24,151 nt of DNA. Source: an uncultured Christensenella sp. Lineage in GTDB: Bacteria > Bacillota > Clostridia > Christensenellales > Pumilibacteraceae. Below the pieces are notes generated by a model. That model saw nothing but the letters and a program-made list of their open reading frames with translations. It was not told the DNA's origin and searched no databases. Positions 16,764-23,248 of the stretch are shown in pieces; the first letter of the stretch is position 1; every line of letters starts with the position of its first letter. The DNA lies in the NCBI GenBank assembly GCA_910585055.1, contig CAJUBY010000014.1:16384-40534 (forward strand), in the 5' to 3' direction. The position numbers and the translations under genes are program-made.

Positions 16764-17021
16764 TTACATGACCATAAGCATTATGGCGATAAGCAATCCG
16801 TAAATAGCAGTCGTCTCGCAAAACGCCAAACCGATAAACATCGACGAACGTATCTGTTTGGTGGCTTCGGGCTGCCTTGCCATGCTCTCCACGGCTTTGC
16901 TGGTCGTCATGCCCATACCGATAGCCGCACCGACACACGCGAGCGCGGCAATGCCGGCTCCCAGCGCTGTCATTCCTTCGACTCCCAAAAACGCCATAAC
17001 GGCTCCAAAAAACGCTTGCAT
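16764..17021 (-). CDS. atpE: Fo ATP synthase c subunit (rotor ring)
   Basis: Ring-forming proteolipid, 85 aa with two membrane helices joined by the polar loop ARQPEAT. The ion-binding carboxylate is Glu69 in FCETTAIYG. The E-T-T-x-x-Y pattern resembles the sodium-type ESTxxY motif, but the helix-1 glutamine of known sodium c-rings is replaced by Met36 (GMGMTTSKAVES against GQGYAAGKAVES). Ion choice (proton or sodium) therefore cannot be settled from sequence. A clear GGAGG site supports the start. Confidence 0.97.
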   Translation of the reverse strand: MQAFFGAVMAFLGVEGMTALGAGIAALACVGAAIGMGMTTSKAVESMARQPEATKQIRSSMFIGLAFCETTAIYGLLIAIMLMVM

Positions 17022-17039
17022 AATTAATACCTCCGATAA

Positions 17040-17708
17040 CTATTCTATAGCTTCGTTGATGAAATTCATCGACAAAAACATAAATATATAAGCCTGCATC
17101 AATGCATGGAAAAGCGTAAAAATAGGCGCCAAAAACACAGGCAACAAATTGCGCAAGGGCGTCATATACACGATATCCATTATCAAAAAGCCCGAAAACA
17201 CACTACCGAACAACCGCAGTGCCATAGAAAACGGTACTACACAATCGGTAACAAGGGGTATGACCGCGGCATAATGCGTCAGTCTTTTAGCGCGTTTATG
17301 CATAAATCCGATTATCAAAACGGCAAAAAACGTTATAAGACCGAGAACTATATTACAATTCATATCCGACAGCGGAGACCGCAGTCCGAATAATTCGATA
17401 AGTATCCCGAACATTATAAACGCCGAACTGCCGAAATACACCGCTCCGACCGTTCCCGAATATTTTTCGGTAAGATCTTCGGAGTTGGCATCGAACATAC
17501 CTACAGCCCATTCCAAAAACATCCGCAGTACCGACGTATGCCGATGATCTCCGTTCCATTTGGGTATGCAGAATATGCGCACCGCCGCCGCGAAAACGAT
17601 TAGCGCGGACGTAACTATACATGTCGACAGCATAGTTACCGTAAAGTCGAAATCTCCGACCGTATAAAGCACTTTGGGTGCGATTGTTGGCAAATGCTCG
17701 AAAGTCAT
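17040..17708 (-). CDS. atpB: Fo ATP synthase a subunit
   Basis: Membrane stator subunit that forms the ion half-channels (222 aa from the chosen start). Five or more hydrophobic segments are visible. The essential Arg is at about 165 in MALRLFGSVFSGF, where the usual RLFGN has Ser in place of Asn. The C-terminal helix LFHALMQAYIFMFLSMNFIN matches the family. The ATG at 17708 is preferred to a TTG 12 codons upstream, which has no ribosome site; the ATG itself has only AGAG nearby. First gene of the atp operon. No atpI gene is seen upstream. Confidence 0.94.
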   Translation of the reverse strand: MTFEHLPTIAPKVLYTVGDFDFTVTMLSTCIVTSALIVFAAAVRIFCIPKWNGDHRHTSVLRMFLEWAVGMFDANSEDLTEKYSGTVGAVYFGSSAFIMFGILIELFGLRSPLSDMNCNIVLGLITFFAVLIIGFMHKRAKRLTHYAAVIPLVTDCVVPFSMALRLFGSVFSGFLIMDIVYMTPLRNLLPVFLAPIFTLFHALMQAYIFMFLSMNFINEAIE

Positions 17709-17715
17709 CGCTCTA

Positions 17716-17744
17716 AATATATCACTACATTCCGCAAAACGCAA
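17716..17744 (-). promoter_or_regulatory. Candidate promoter of the atp operon
   Basis: On the minus strand TTGCGT (17744-17739), a 17-base spacer and TATATT (17721-17716). The -10 is 5/6 to consensus, the -35 only 3/6. Transcription would start almost exactly at the atpB ATG (17708), which has a poor ribosome site, so a leaderless or near-leaderless message is possible. Inference from sequence only. Confidence 0.4.
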
Positions 17745-17752
17745 GCGTTTTG
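17735..17752. repeat. 8-bp inverted repeat upstream of atpB
   Basis: CAAAACGC and GCGTTTTG separated by 2 bases, perfectly complementary. As RNA from the minus strand it would fold as a 7-bp stem with a CUUG tetraloop. It overlaps the -35 of the candidate atp promoter and lies about 70 bases after yraN. There is no U-run after it, so a normal intrinsic terminator is doubtful; it could instead be an operator. Confidence 0.5.
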
Positions 17753-17818
17753 TGATACAAATACCTTATTTTCGTTTTTCTGTCCGGCGATCAAAAATAT
17801 ATTTACAACATAATAACA

Positions 17819-18208
17819 TCAATAATTAAGATACGATTCGAATGCGTTCCGTATATGATTTACCGTACGGTCCTCAAGATATACCTCGATCACGTCGAAC
17901 CTTACGGGAACGCCGAACAATCTGAAGCGCTTTATATACTGTGATGTTACCTGCGATATTTTTTTGATTTTATCGAATCCCACGGCTTCCGCAGGCGTTC
18001 CGTATTCCAAAGACAATCGGGATTTTACCTCTACGGATATCAATGTTTTTTCGTCCGTAGCAAAAATATCCACTTCGCCTATATCCGTGGTGTAATTTCT
18101 GTCCAATACTCGGTATCCGTGCGTTTCCAGATACTTTACGGCTATATTTTCGCCGTCGCTGCCTCTGACATTGATATGTTTTCTGCGGTTTTTACCGAAC
18201 ATTATCAC
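17819..18208 (-). CDS. yraN: YraN family (UPF0102) endonuclease-fold protein
   Basis: A 129-residue member of the YraN family, which has a restriction-endonuclease-like fold and no firmly settled role. The fold's active-site pattern is visible: G-E-x-D at GENIAVKYLETHGY and D in IGEVDIFATD, then the E-V-K of SVEVKSRLS. The C-terminal strand VRFDVIEVYLED is typical. It follows rnhB by 21 bases, the usual rnhB-yraN neighbourhood of Firmicutes. Last gene before the atp promoter gap. Confidence 0.9.
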   Translation of the reverse strand: MIMFGKNRRKHINVRGSDGENIAVKYLETHGYRVLDRNYTTDIGEVDIFATDEKTLISVEVKSRLSLEYGTPAEAVGFDKIKKISQVTSQYIKRFRLFGVPVRFDVIEVYLEDRTVNHIRNAFESYLNY

Positions 18209-18229
18209 CCACCGTCTGCGGTACCGAAA

Positions 18230-18871
18230 TCAGATTTCGACCGCATCGACAAAATTTTTAATAAAAGTCCGTCTGTGTTCGGGACACGCGCCGTAATTCT
18301 TAAGCGCTTCAATATGTACGGAAGTACCGTATCCTTTATTTTTTGCGAATCCGTACTGCGGATATTTGATATCCATATCGCGCATTATCCTATCCCGCGT
18401 TACTTTTGCCAATATCGACGCGGCTGCGGTACAGTAGCTTTTCGCATCAGCTTTTACAACGGAAACATACCGAACATCGGTATCCAAACCTTTTACCGCA
18501 TCGATAACGGCAAGCTCCGGTTTTGTCTTAAGTCCGTCGAGCGCCTGCTTCATGCCCAGTTTTGTGGCTTGCAGAATATTTATTCCGTCTATAGTCTGCC
18601 TATCCACCAATACTACGCAATAATCGGCGACTTGTATTATCTTTTCGTACAGTTCCTCACGTTTTTTTTCGCTCAGCTTCTTACTGTCGTCTATTCCTAC
18701 AATAGGTATCTCTATAGGCATGATACACGCGCAAACGGCAACCGGACCGGCAAGCGGACCTCGTCCCGCTTCGTCCACTCCGCAAAGCGCTTTTACGTTA
18801 TACGCCTTGTCGAACTCGATAAGTCTCTGCGTTTTTTGCAAAGCGGTTTCTCTTTTGTTTTCTTTAATCAT
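18230..18871 (-). CDS. rnhB: Ribonuclease HII
   Basis: Removes RNA from RNA-DNA hybrids and misincorporated ribonucleotides (213 aa). The catalytic D-E pair lies in GVDEAGRGPLAGPV (Asp33, Glu34), with a further acidic site in VIDAVKG and the later conserved KADAKSYCTAAASILAKVTR. The 30-residue N-terminal helix before the core is seen in many Firmicute enzymes. The ATG overlaps the rbgA stop (8 bases), and a GGAG site lies 7 bases upstream. Confidence 0.96.
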   Translation of the reverse strand: MIKENKRETALQKTQRLIEFDKAYNVKALCGVDEAGRGPLAGPVAVCACIMPIEIPIVGIDDSKKLSEKKREELYEKIIQVADYCVVLVDRQTIDGINILQATKLGMKQALDGLKTKPELAVIDAVKGLDTDVRYVSVVKADAKSYCTAAASILAKVTRDRIMRDMDIKYPQYGFAKNKGYGTSVHIEALKNYGACPEHRRTFIKNFVDAVEI

Positions 18872-19697
18872 GAGCCTGCTCCAACCCGATCTTGCCCAGT
18901 CTGCCCTTACGGAAATCGTCTACAAGAGCGGATGCGGCGCGTTCCGTATCCCACTCTCCGCCACGAGCTTTAAAGCCGCGCGACACGGCTATTACCGCCA
19001 GACCGTTTTCCGCCGAAATTTCGGTTCCGTAACGCTTTTTGAGTATACCTTTATCTATGCCGTTAAGTCTGTTTATCAACGCCGCAGCCAGTTCCGACAC
19101 GTCCAATACCTCGTCTTTTATACTGCCTATCAACGCGAGATTTTCGCCGATCTTTCTCTCCGTTATTTTGGGATAAAGCGTACCCGGCGTATCGAGCACA
19201 TCCAAAGTGCTGTCCACGCGCGCCCATTGCGACGTCCGAGTTACGCCTGCTCTGTTGCCTGTAGTAAGACGGGATCTGCCGCACAGACTGTTGATCAAAG
19301 TGGACTTACCTGTATTCGGCACCCCGACAACTACTGCACGGATATGCGTATTAATACCGCGACGGCGCTGTTTTTCGATAGTATCCGAACAAGCTTTTCC
19401 TATAGCGGCAAGCAGTTTTTTTCTGCATACGGAATCGGTACCGTCTACCGCTACCGCAATATTGTTTTTTTCCGACAAACGTTTTATCCATCCATCTGCG
19501 GTTTCGGGAGATACCGTGTCGGATTTATTGAGAACGTAGACGATAGGTACATTTATCATGGCGTCGAACGCAGGATTGAAACACGATCTTACGGCACGGC
19601 AATCCAACACGTACAAAACACAGTCCGCAACCTTGAGATTACTTTCTATCTCGCGTGTGGACTTTGCCATATGCCCCGGAAACCAATTAATTTCCAT
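18864..19697 (-). CDS. rbgA: Ribosome biogenesis GTPase RbgA (YlqF)
   Basis: Circularly permuted GTPase for late assembly of the 50S subunit (277 aa). The permuted order is visible: G4 NKSD at 57-60 comes before G1 GVPNTGKST (125-133) and G3 DTPG (169-172). The N-terminus MEINWFPGHMAKS is the RbgA signature. The C-terminal RNA-binding (ANTAR-like) domain contains RAASALVDDFRKGRLGKIGLE. It overlaps trmD by one base (TAATG) and rnhB by 8. The L19 gene normally found between trmD and this gene is missing. Confidence 0.95.
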   Translation of the reverse strand: MEINWFPGHMAKSTREIESNLKVADCVLYVLDCRAVRSCFNPAFDAMINVPIVYVLNKSDTVSPETADGWIKRLSEKNNIAVAVDGTDSVCRKKLLAAIGKACSDTIEKQRRRGINTHIRAVVVGVPNTGKSTLINSLCGRSRLTTGNRAGVTRTSQWARVDSTLDVLDTPGTLYPKITERKIGENLALIGSIKDEVLDVSELAAALINRLNGIDKGILKKRYGTEISAENGLAVIAVSRGFKARGGEWDTERAASALVDDFRKGRLGKIGLEQAHD

Positions 19698-20386
19698 TAT
19701 ACACCGCCGTCCGCCTTATCTTCCAAAAGATCGGGTCTGAGTCTTTCGGTAAGATCCACACTCGTATTTCTTCTGTATCTGTCTATTTCTTTGTGATTGC
19801 CGTTAAGCAATACTTCAGGGACCTTAAGCCCCATAAATTCGGGCGGACGGGTATAATGCGGATATTCAAGCAAACCGTCCGAAAAAGTTTCGGTTTCATG
19901 CGACACCGCACTTCCGAGCACTCCGTCCACAAATCTGGATACGGAATCCACTACGACCATAGCGGCAAGTTCTCCGCCCGATAAGACATAATCTCCTACG
20001 GAAATCTCTTTATCCATACAAAGATCGAGCACTCTTTGATCTACGCCTTCGTAATGTCCGCACAACAATAAAAGATCTCGTCCTAGTGCAAGGTCTCGGC
20101 ACAGTCGGTCCGACAGTTTTTCGCCTTTCGGAGACATATATACCCTAAGATAATCGTGACCGGGATCGACGCTCTGTATACAATCGTAAATCGGCTGCGG
20201 CGTCATTACCATTCCGGCACCGCCGCCGTACGGAGTATCGTCGCATTTTTGATGTTTGTCTTTCGAGTAAGCGCGTATATCCACGGCTTCGAAATCTATT
20301 TTGCCGTTTTTGATCGCACGTCCGATGATACTTTCGTTAAGACACGCAAACATTCCCGGAAAAAGCGTCAGCGCTCTAATCTTCAT
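19697..20386 (-). CDS. trmD: tRNA (guanine37-N1)-methyltransferase TrmD
   Basis: Methylates G37 of tRNAs to prevent +1 frameshifting. It is 229 aa, of the SPOUT class with a trefoil knot. Signatures: MKIRALTLFPGMF, DTPYGGGAGMVM, the knot residues LLCGHYEGVDQRVLD and EISVGDYVLSGGELA, and C-terminal HYTRPPEFMGLKVPEVLLNG. It overlaps rimM by 11 bases and rbgA by one. Confidence 0.97.
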   Translation of the reverse strand: MKIRALTLFPGMFACLNESIIGRAIKNGKIDFEAVDIRAYSKDKHQKCDDTPYGGGAGMVMTPQPIYDCIQSVDPGHDYLRVYMSPKGEKLSDRLCRDLALGRDLLLLCGHYEGVDQRVLDLCMDKEISVGDYVLSGGELAAMVVVDSVSRFVDGVLGSAVSHETETFSDGLLEYPHYTRPPEFMGLKVPEVLLNGNHKEIDRYRRNTSVDLTERLRPDLLEDKADGGV

Positions 20387-20891
20387 CGTAAACAGTCACT
20401 TCCTTAAGCTTTTTGCCGTCGACGCAAAGCCTTGCTTGTTCACTGTCAAACACGGCGCCGAGAGCCTCGACAAAAGCAAAAGTCATTTCTTTGCCGTTCT
20501 CCAGCCCGACGGTAAAAACATCCGCCGCACCGAACGACTGAACTGACTTGATCTCTCCGATATGAATATCAGATCCGTCTTCGCGCGAAACCAGTTCGGC
20601 GCCTATAAGATCGGCAATAAAAAACTCTCCGTCTTCAAGCGGCACCGCAGCTGCGCGGTCCACCGAAACAAAAAGTCCGCGCAATTCTTCCGCCGCGTTT
20701 CTGTCGTCGATATCGGCGAATTTGATAAAAACATCGTTTCCGCCCACTCGCACACCGGAAATTTTATACGGCTGTTTGCCGACAAATGCCGTTTTGAGTA
20801 CGCAAAAACGCGACGGATCGTCGGTCATCGGTCTGACCTTGACTTCGCCGCGCACGCCTTGCGGTTTTACTATTTGACCTATAGTTATCAA
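20376..20891 (-). CDS. rimM: Ribosome maturation factor RimM
   Basis: 16S rRNA processing and 30S head assembly factor (171 aa). The N-terminal RimM barrel has ITIGQIVKPQGVRGEVKV, and the PRC-barrel C-domain has FFIADLIGAELVSREDG and IGEIKSVQSFGAADVFTV. It begins one base after the khpA stop and overlaps trmD by 11 bases, the classic rpsP-khpA-rimM-trmD order. Confidence 0.94.
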   Translation of the reverse strand: MITIGQIVKPQGVRGEVKVRPMTDDPSRFCVLKTAFVGKQPYKISGVRVGGNDVFIKFADIDDRNAAEELRGLFVSVDRAAAVPLEDGEFFIADLIGAELVSREDGSDIHIGEIKSVQSFGAADVFTVGLENGKEMTFAFVEALGAVFDSEQARLCVDGKKLKEVTVYDED

Positions 20892-20892
20892 G

Positions 20893-21111
20893 TTACTCGT
20901 CTATCTCGACAGAACAGTTTCTGCCTTGTTTTATCGACGCAGCCTTGACGACCGAGCGTATAGATCTTATTATCCTGCCCTGCTTGCCGATGATCTTACC
21001 CATATCGTCTTTTGCTACCTTGACGGTCAAAACATCGCCGTCTTCGGTGACGGATACTTCGTCTTTCTTATCGACTAGCGCGGTAACAATATATTTTACA
21101 AGTTCCGTCAT
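20893..21111 (-). CDS. khpA: KH-domain RNA-binding protein KhpA
   Basis: A 72-residue single type-II KH domain. The RNA-binding GxxG loop is in MGKIIGKQGRIIRSIR (GKQG). The leading MTELVKYIVTALVDKKDEV matches the KhpA/YlqC family. In Gram-positive bacteria KhpA pairs with KhpB (Jag) and affects cell division and sRNA or mRNA binding. It lies 6 bases after rpsP and one base before rimM. Confidence 0.94.
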   Translation of the reverse strand: MTELVKYIVTALVDKKDEVSVTEDGDVLTVKVAKDDMGKIIGKQGRIIRSIRSVVKAASIKQGRNCSVEIDE

Positions 21112-21117
21112 CGCGCA

Positions 21118-21408
21118 TTACTCCGCTTTTTTCTTCTTTTCGACCTTGGTCTTCTGCGTGGATTTTTTAGTTTCCAAAGCGCCTGCTTTTACCAAAAGCG
21201 CACGAACGGTATCGGTGGGCTGAGCACCGTTCTTTATCCATTGCTTGGATCTTTCCGTATCGAGCTTGAGACCGTCGTCGAGATGGGGATCGTAGGTTCC
21301 CAATACTTCGATAAATCTGCCGTCGCGCGGAGAACGCGAATCGGCAACGATTATACGGTATACGGGATTTTTGTGATCGCCCATGCGTGTGAGTCTGATT
21401 TTAACCAT
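21118..21408 (-). CDS. rpsP: 30S ribosomal protein S16
   Basis: Small-subunit protein S16 (96 aa). MVKIRLTRMGDHKNPVYRII is the family start, followed by VADSRSPRDGRFIEVLGTYD and RAKQWI-like RSKQWIKNGAQPTDTVRALL. The C-terminus is a Lys-rich tail (KVEKKKKAE). The ATG at 21408 has an AAGGAG site; an in-frame start 18 codons upstream would give a non-conserved extension and lacks support. The 71-base gap after ffh holds a weak stem but no clear terminator. Confidence 0.97.
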   Translation of the reverse strand: MVKIRLTRMGDHKNPVYRIIVADSRSPRDGRFIEVLGTYDPHLDDGLKLDTERSKQWIKNGAQPTDTVRALLVKAGALETKKSTQKTKVEKKKKAE

Positions 21409-21479
21409 GATTTTCTCCTTAAATAAAGTTGTTTTATTCTTATTCTTACAAGCGCGTAACACGCTTTGTTAAGCCTTGA

Positions 21480-22823
21480 TTATCTGAAACGCCGTTTTTG
21501 ACGTATAACTTTTTGCTGCATTTGCGGCATTTTACCCGAACTTGCCGCCTTCATCATTTCTTTGGTCTGATCGTACTGTTTAAGCAACGAATTTACTTCC
21601 TGTACGCTCGTTCCGCTGCCTGCCGCAATGCGTTTTCTTCTGGACGCCTTTATCACTTCCGGATGATTACGTTCGTAAGGCGTCATGGAAAGAATGATAG
21701 ATTTATATTTGTTTATCCGTTCGTCTATCTGTTTCGAATCGACGTTGGCTTTGTTCATGCCCGGGATCATGGCAACGACGTCGTTAATGTCGCCCATTTT
21801 GGCGAGCGATTTGAATTGCGTCAAAAAGTCTTCGAGCGTGAATTTATTTTCACGCATACGCTTTTCGAGTTTTTTAAGCTCCTCTTCCGAAACAGCCTCC
21901 TGAGCTTTTTCGATAAGAGTAAGCACGTCGCCCATTCCGAGTATCCTCGACGCCATTCTGTCCGGATAAAAAGGTTCGATATCGCCAGATTTTTCCCCGG
22001 TACCGCAGAATTTTATCGGTTTGCCGGTGACTGAACGTATAGAAAGCGCCGCGCCGCCGCGCGTATCTCCGTCTAACTTTGTCAATATAACGCCCGTTAT
22101 ATCAAGCTCGTCGTTGAACGTTTTCGCTACGTTTACGGCGTCCTGTCCGGTCATTGCATCCACAGTCAAAAGGATCTCCGTCGGCAGTGTCTTTGCCTTG
22201 ATCTCTTTAAGCTCGTTCATAAGCTCTTCGTTTATATGCAACCGTCCGGCGGTGTCTATAATGACGGTATCGTAACCGAGTTTAACGGCTTCGTCAACGG
22301 CTTTGGCTGCGATTTTTACGGGATTGCCCTGTCCTTGCTCAAAGACCGGTATATTCACTTTTTTTCCGACGACTTGCAACTGATTTATAGCAGCCGGACG
22401 GTATACGTCGCACGCCGCGAAAATAGGCTTTTTGCCCTGTTTGGCAAGATAACTGCCCAGTTTGCCGCAGAACGTAGTCTTACCTGCACCCTGTAATCCG
22501 CACATCATTATGACGGTGGGCGGCTTTGACGCAACCTCCAACTTGGAATTGACGGAACCCATAAGTTCGACGAGTTCTTCGTTTACTATTTTTACTACCT
22601 GCTGTCCGGGCGTGAGCGATTTGAGCACCTGTTCGCCGACGGCTTTTTCCGATACTCTCGATACGAAATCCTTTACAACGGCATAGTTTACATCCGCTTC
22701 CAAAAGAGCTATGCGTATTTCGCGCATTGCTTGTTTTATGTCGCCTTCGGTAAGTTTGCCGCGCGACGTGATTTTAGAAAATACATTTCCGAGCTTTTCG
22801 GATAAAGACGAAAACAATCCCAT
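21480..22823 (-). CDS. ffh: Signal recognition particle protein Ffh (SRP54)
   Basis: GTPase that binds signal peptides and 4.5S/6S SRP RNA for cotranslational targeting (447 aa). The N domain is followed by the G domain with P-loop GLQGAGKT (109-116), DTAGRLH and TKLDGDTRGG. The M domain has MIPGMNK, then MTPYERNHPEVI and the SRP-RNA-binding SRRKRIAAGSGTSVQEVNSL. It ends in a basic tail (RQKRRFR). The ATG directly abuts the ylxM stop. Confidence 0.98.
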   Translation of the reverse strand: MGLFSSLSEKLGNVFSKITSRGKLTEGDIKQAMREIRIALLEADVNYAVVKDFVSRVSEKAVGEQVLKSLTPGQQVVKIVNEELVELMGSVNSKLEVASKPPTVIMMCGLQGAGKTTFCGKLGSYLAKQGKKPIFAACDVYRPAAINQLQVVGKKVNIPVFEQGQGNPVKIAAKAVDEAVKLGYDTVIIDTAGRLHINEELMNELKEIKAKTLPTEILLTVDAMTGQDAVNVAKTFNDELDITGVILTKLDGDTRGGAALSIRSVTGKPIKFCGTGEKSGDIEPFYPDRMASRILGMGDVLTLIEKAQEAVSEEELKKLEKRMRENKFTLEDFLTQFKSLAKMGDINDVVAMIPGMNKANVDSKQIDERINKYKSIILSMTPYERNHPEVIKASRRKRIAAGSGTSVQEVNSLLKQYDQTKEMMKAASSGKMPQMQQKVIRQKRRFR

Positions 22824-23159
22824 TTATATCTCCCGTTGCCGCAGATCGGCTACGATTTCATTCAGTGCTTGTCCGGCTTGCTTCGGATCCGACTCCGCAA
22901 TTGACGACACAAACCCCAACTTCGATTCCAAAAGATCGTAACGCGCGACTATACCCAATTTGGTTTCGTAAGAATAAAGCTGTTTTTCGGCTTGCTTTAA
23001 GGTGTTTAAAACAGCCTGACGCGTGACGCCGATATTTTCGGCAATTTCCGCCAACGACAGATCGTAATCGTAATAACTGCGGACCACTTCCAGCTTATGT
23101 TCGGTGAGCAACGACCCGTAAACGTCGCACAGCCTGGATATCTCCAAATCCTTACTCAT
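22824..23159 (-). CDS. ylxM: YlxM family helix-turn-helix protein (SRP operon)
   Basis: Sigma-70 region 4-like HTH protein (111 aa), almost always next to ffh in Gram-positive bacteria and thought to modulate SRP activity. The core is VYGSLLTEHKLEVVRSYYDY, then DLSLAEIAENIGVTRQAVLN (the helix-turn-helix) and KQAEKQLYSYETKLGI. The start MSKDLEISRL at 23159 fits the family. A longer in-frame ATG at 23207 would place the promoter and dyad inside the coding region. No ordinary ribosome site is visible upstream; the only AGG lies in the dyad loop. Confidence 0.92.
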   Translation of the reverse strand: MSKDLEISRLCDVYGSLLTEHKLEVVRSYYDYDLSLAEIAENIGVTRQAVLNTLKQAEKQLYSYETKLGIVARYDLLESKLGFVSSIAESDPKQAGQALNEIVADLRQREI

Positions 23160-23164
23160 ATAAA

Positions 23165-23194
23165 AAGGTGTAAACCTAAATTGATTTACACCTT
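23165..23194. repeat. 10-bp perfect dyad between promoter and ylxM start
   Basis: Arms AAGGTGTAAA (23165-23174) and TTTACACCTT (23185-23194) with a 10-base loop. Read on the minus strand it is followed by TTTTTAT, giving a weak terminator-like shape. The left part would coincide with the predicted transcription start. The 20-base arm spacing also fits a two-turn operator. Repressor or attenuator cannot be told apart from sequence. Confidence 0.65.
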
Positions 23195-23195
23195 G

Positions 23196-23224
23196 ATTAT
23201 ACACCATTAAATTTATAATTGCAA
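23196..23224 (-). promoter_or_regulatory. Sigma-A promoter for ylxM-ffh-rpsP-khpA-rimM-trmD-rbgA-rnhB-yraN
   Basis: On the minus strand TTGCAA (23224-23219), a 17-base spacer and a perfect TATAAT (23201-23196). Predicted start near 23189. It lies in the 89-base gap between the ftsY stop and the ylxM start. Confidence 0.65.
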
Positions 23225-23248
23225 CCGTTTGGACGCATAATTTACAAA

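Noticed and set aside
17735..17752. Intrinsic terminator for the rnhB-yraN end
   Set aside because: The stem has mostly A-U pairs and there is no T-run after it in the minus direction. I kept it as an inverted repeat of unclear role.
18720..19796. Long plus-strand open frame (358 codons) opposite rbgA and parts of rnhB/trmD
   Set aside because: It lies against three clear genes, its translation is low-complexity-looking and rich in Arg, Tyr and Phe, and no ribosome site or family motif is seen.
21409..21479. Stem in the ffh-rpsP gap (GCGT, 3 bases, ACGC) as a terminator or S16 leader element
   Set aside because: The stem is only 4-5 bp with mismatched flanks and has no U-run in the direction of transcription.
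23165..23194. BirA (biotin) operator, since TGTAAACC and TTTACA half-sites occur
   Set aside because: The spacing between half-sites is about 6 bases instead of 14-16, and the genes downstream have nothing to do with biotin.
23160..23207. Longer YlxM starting at 23207 (16 extra residues)
   Set aside because: The extension is not part of the YlxM family, has no ribosome site, and would translate the -10 box and dyad.
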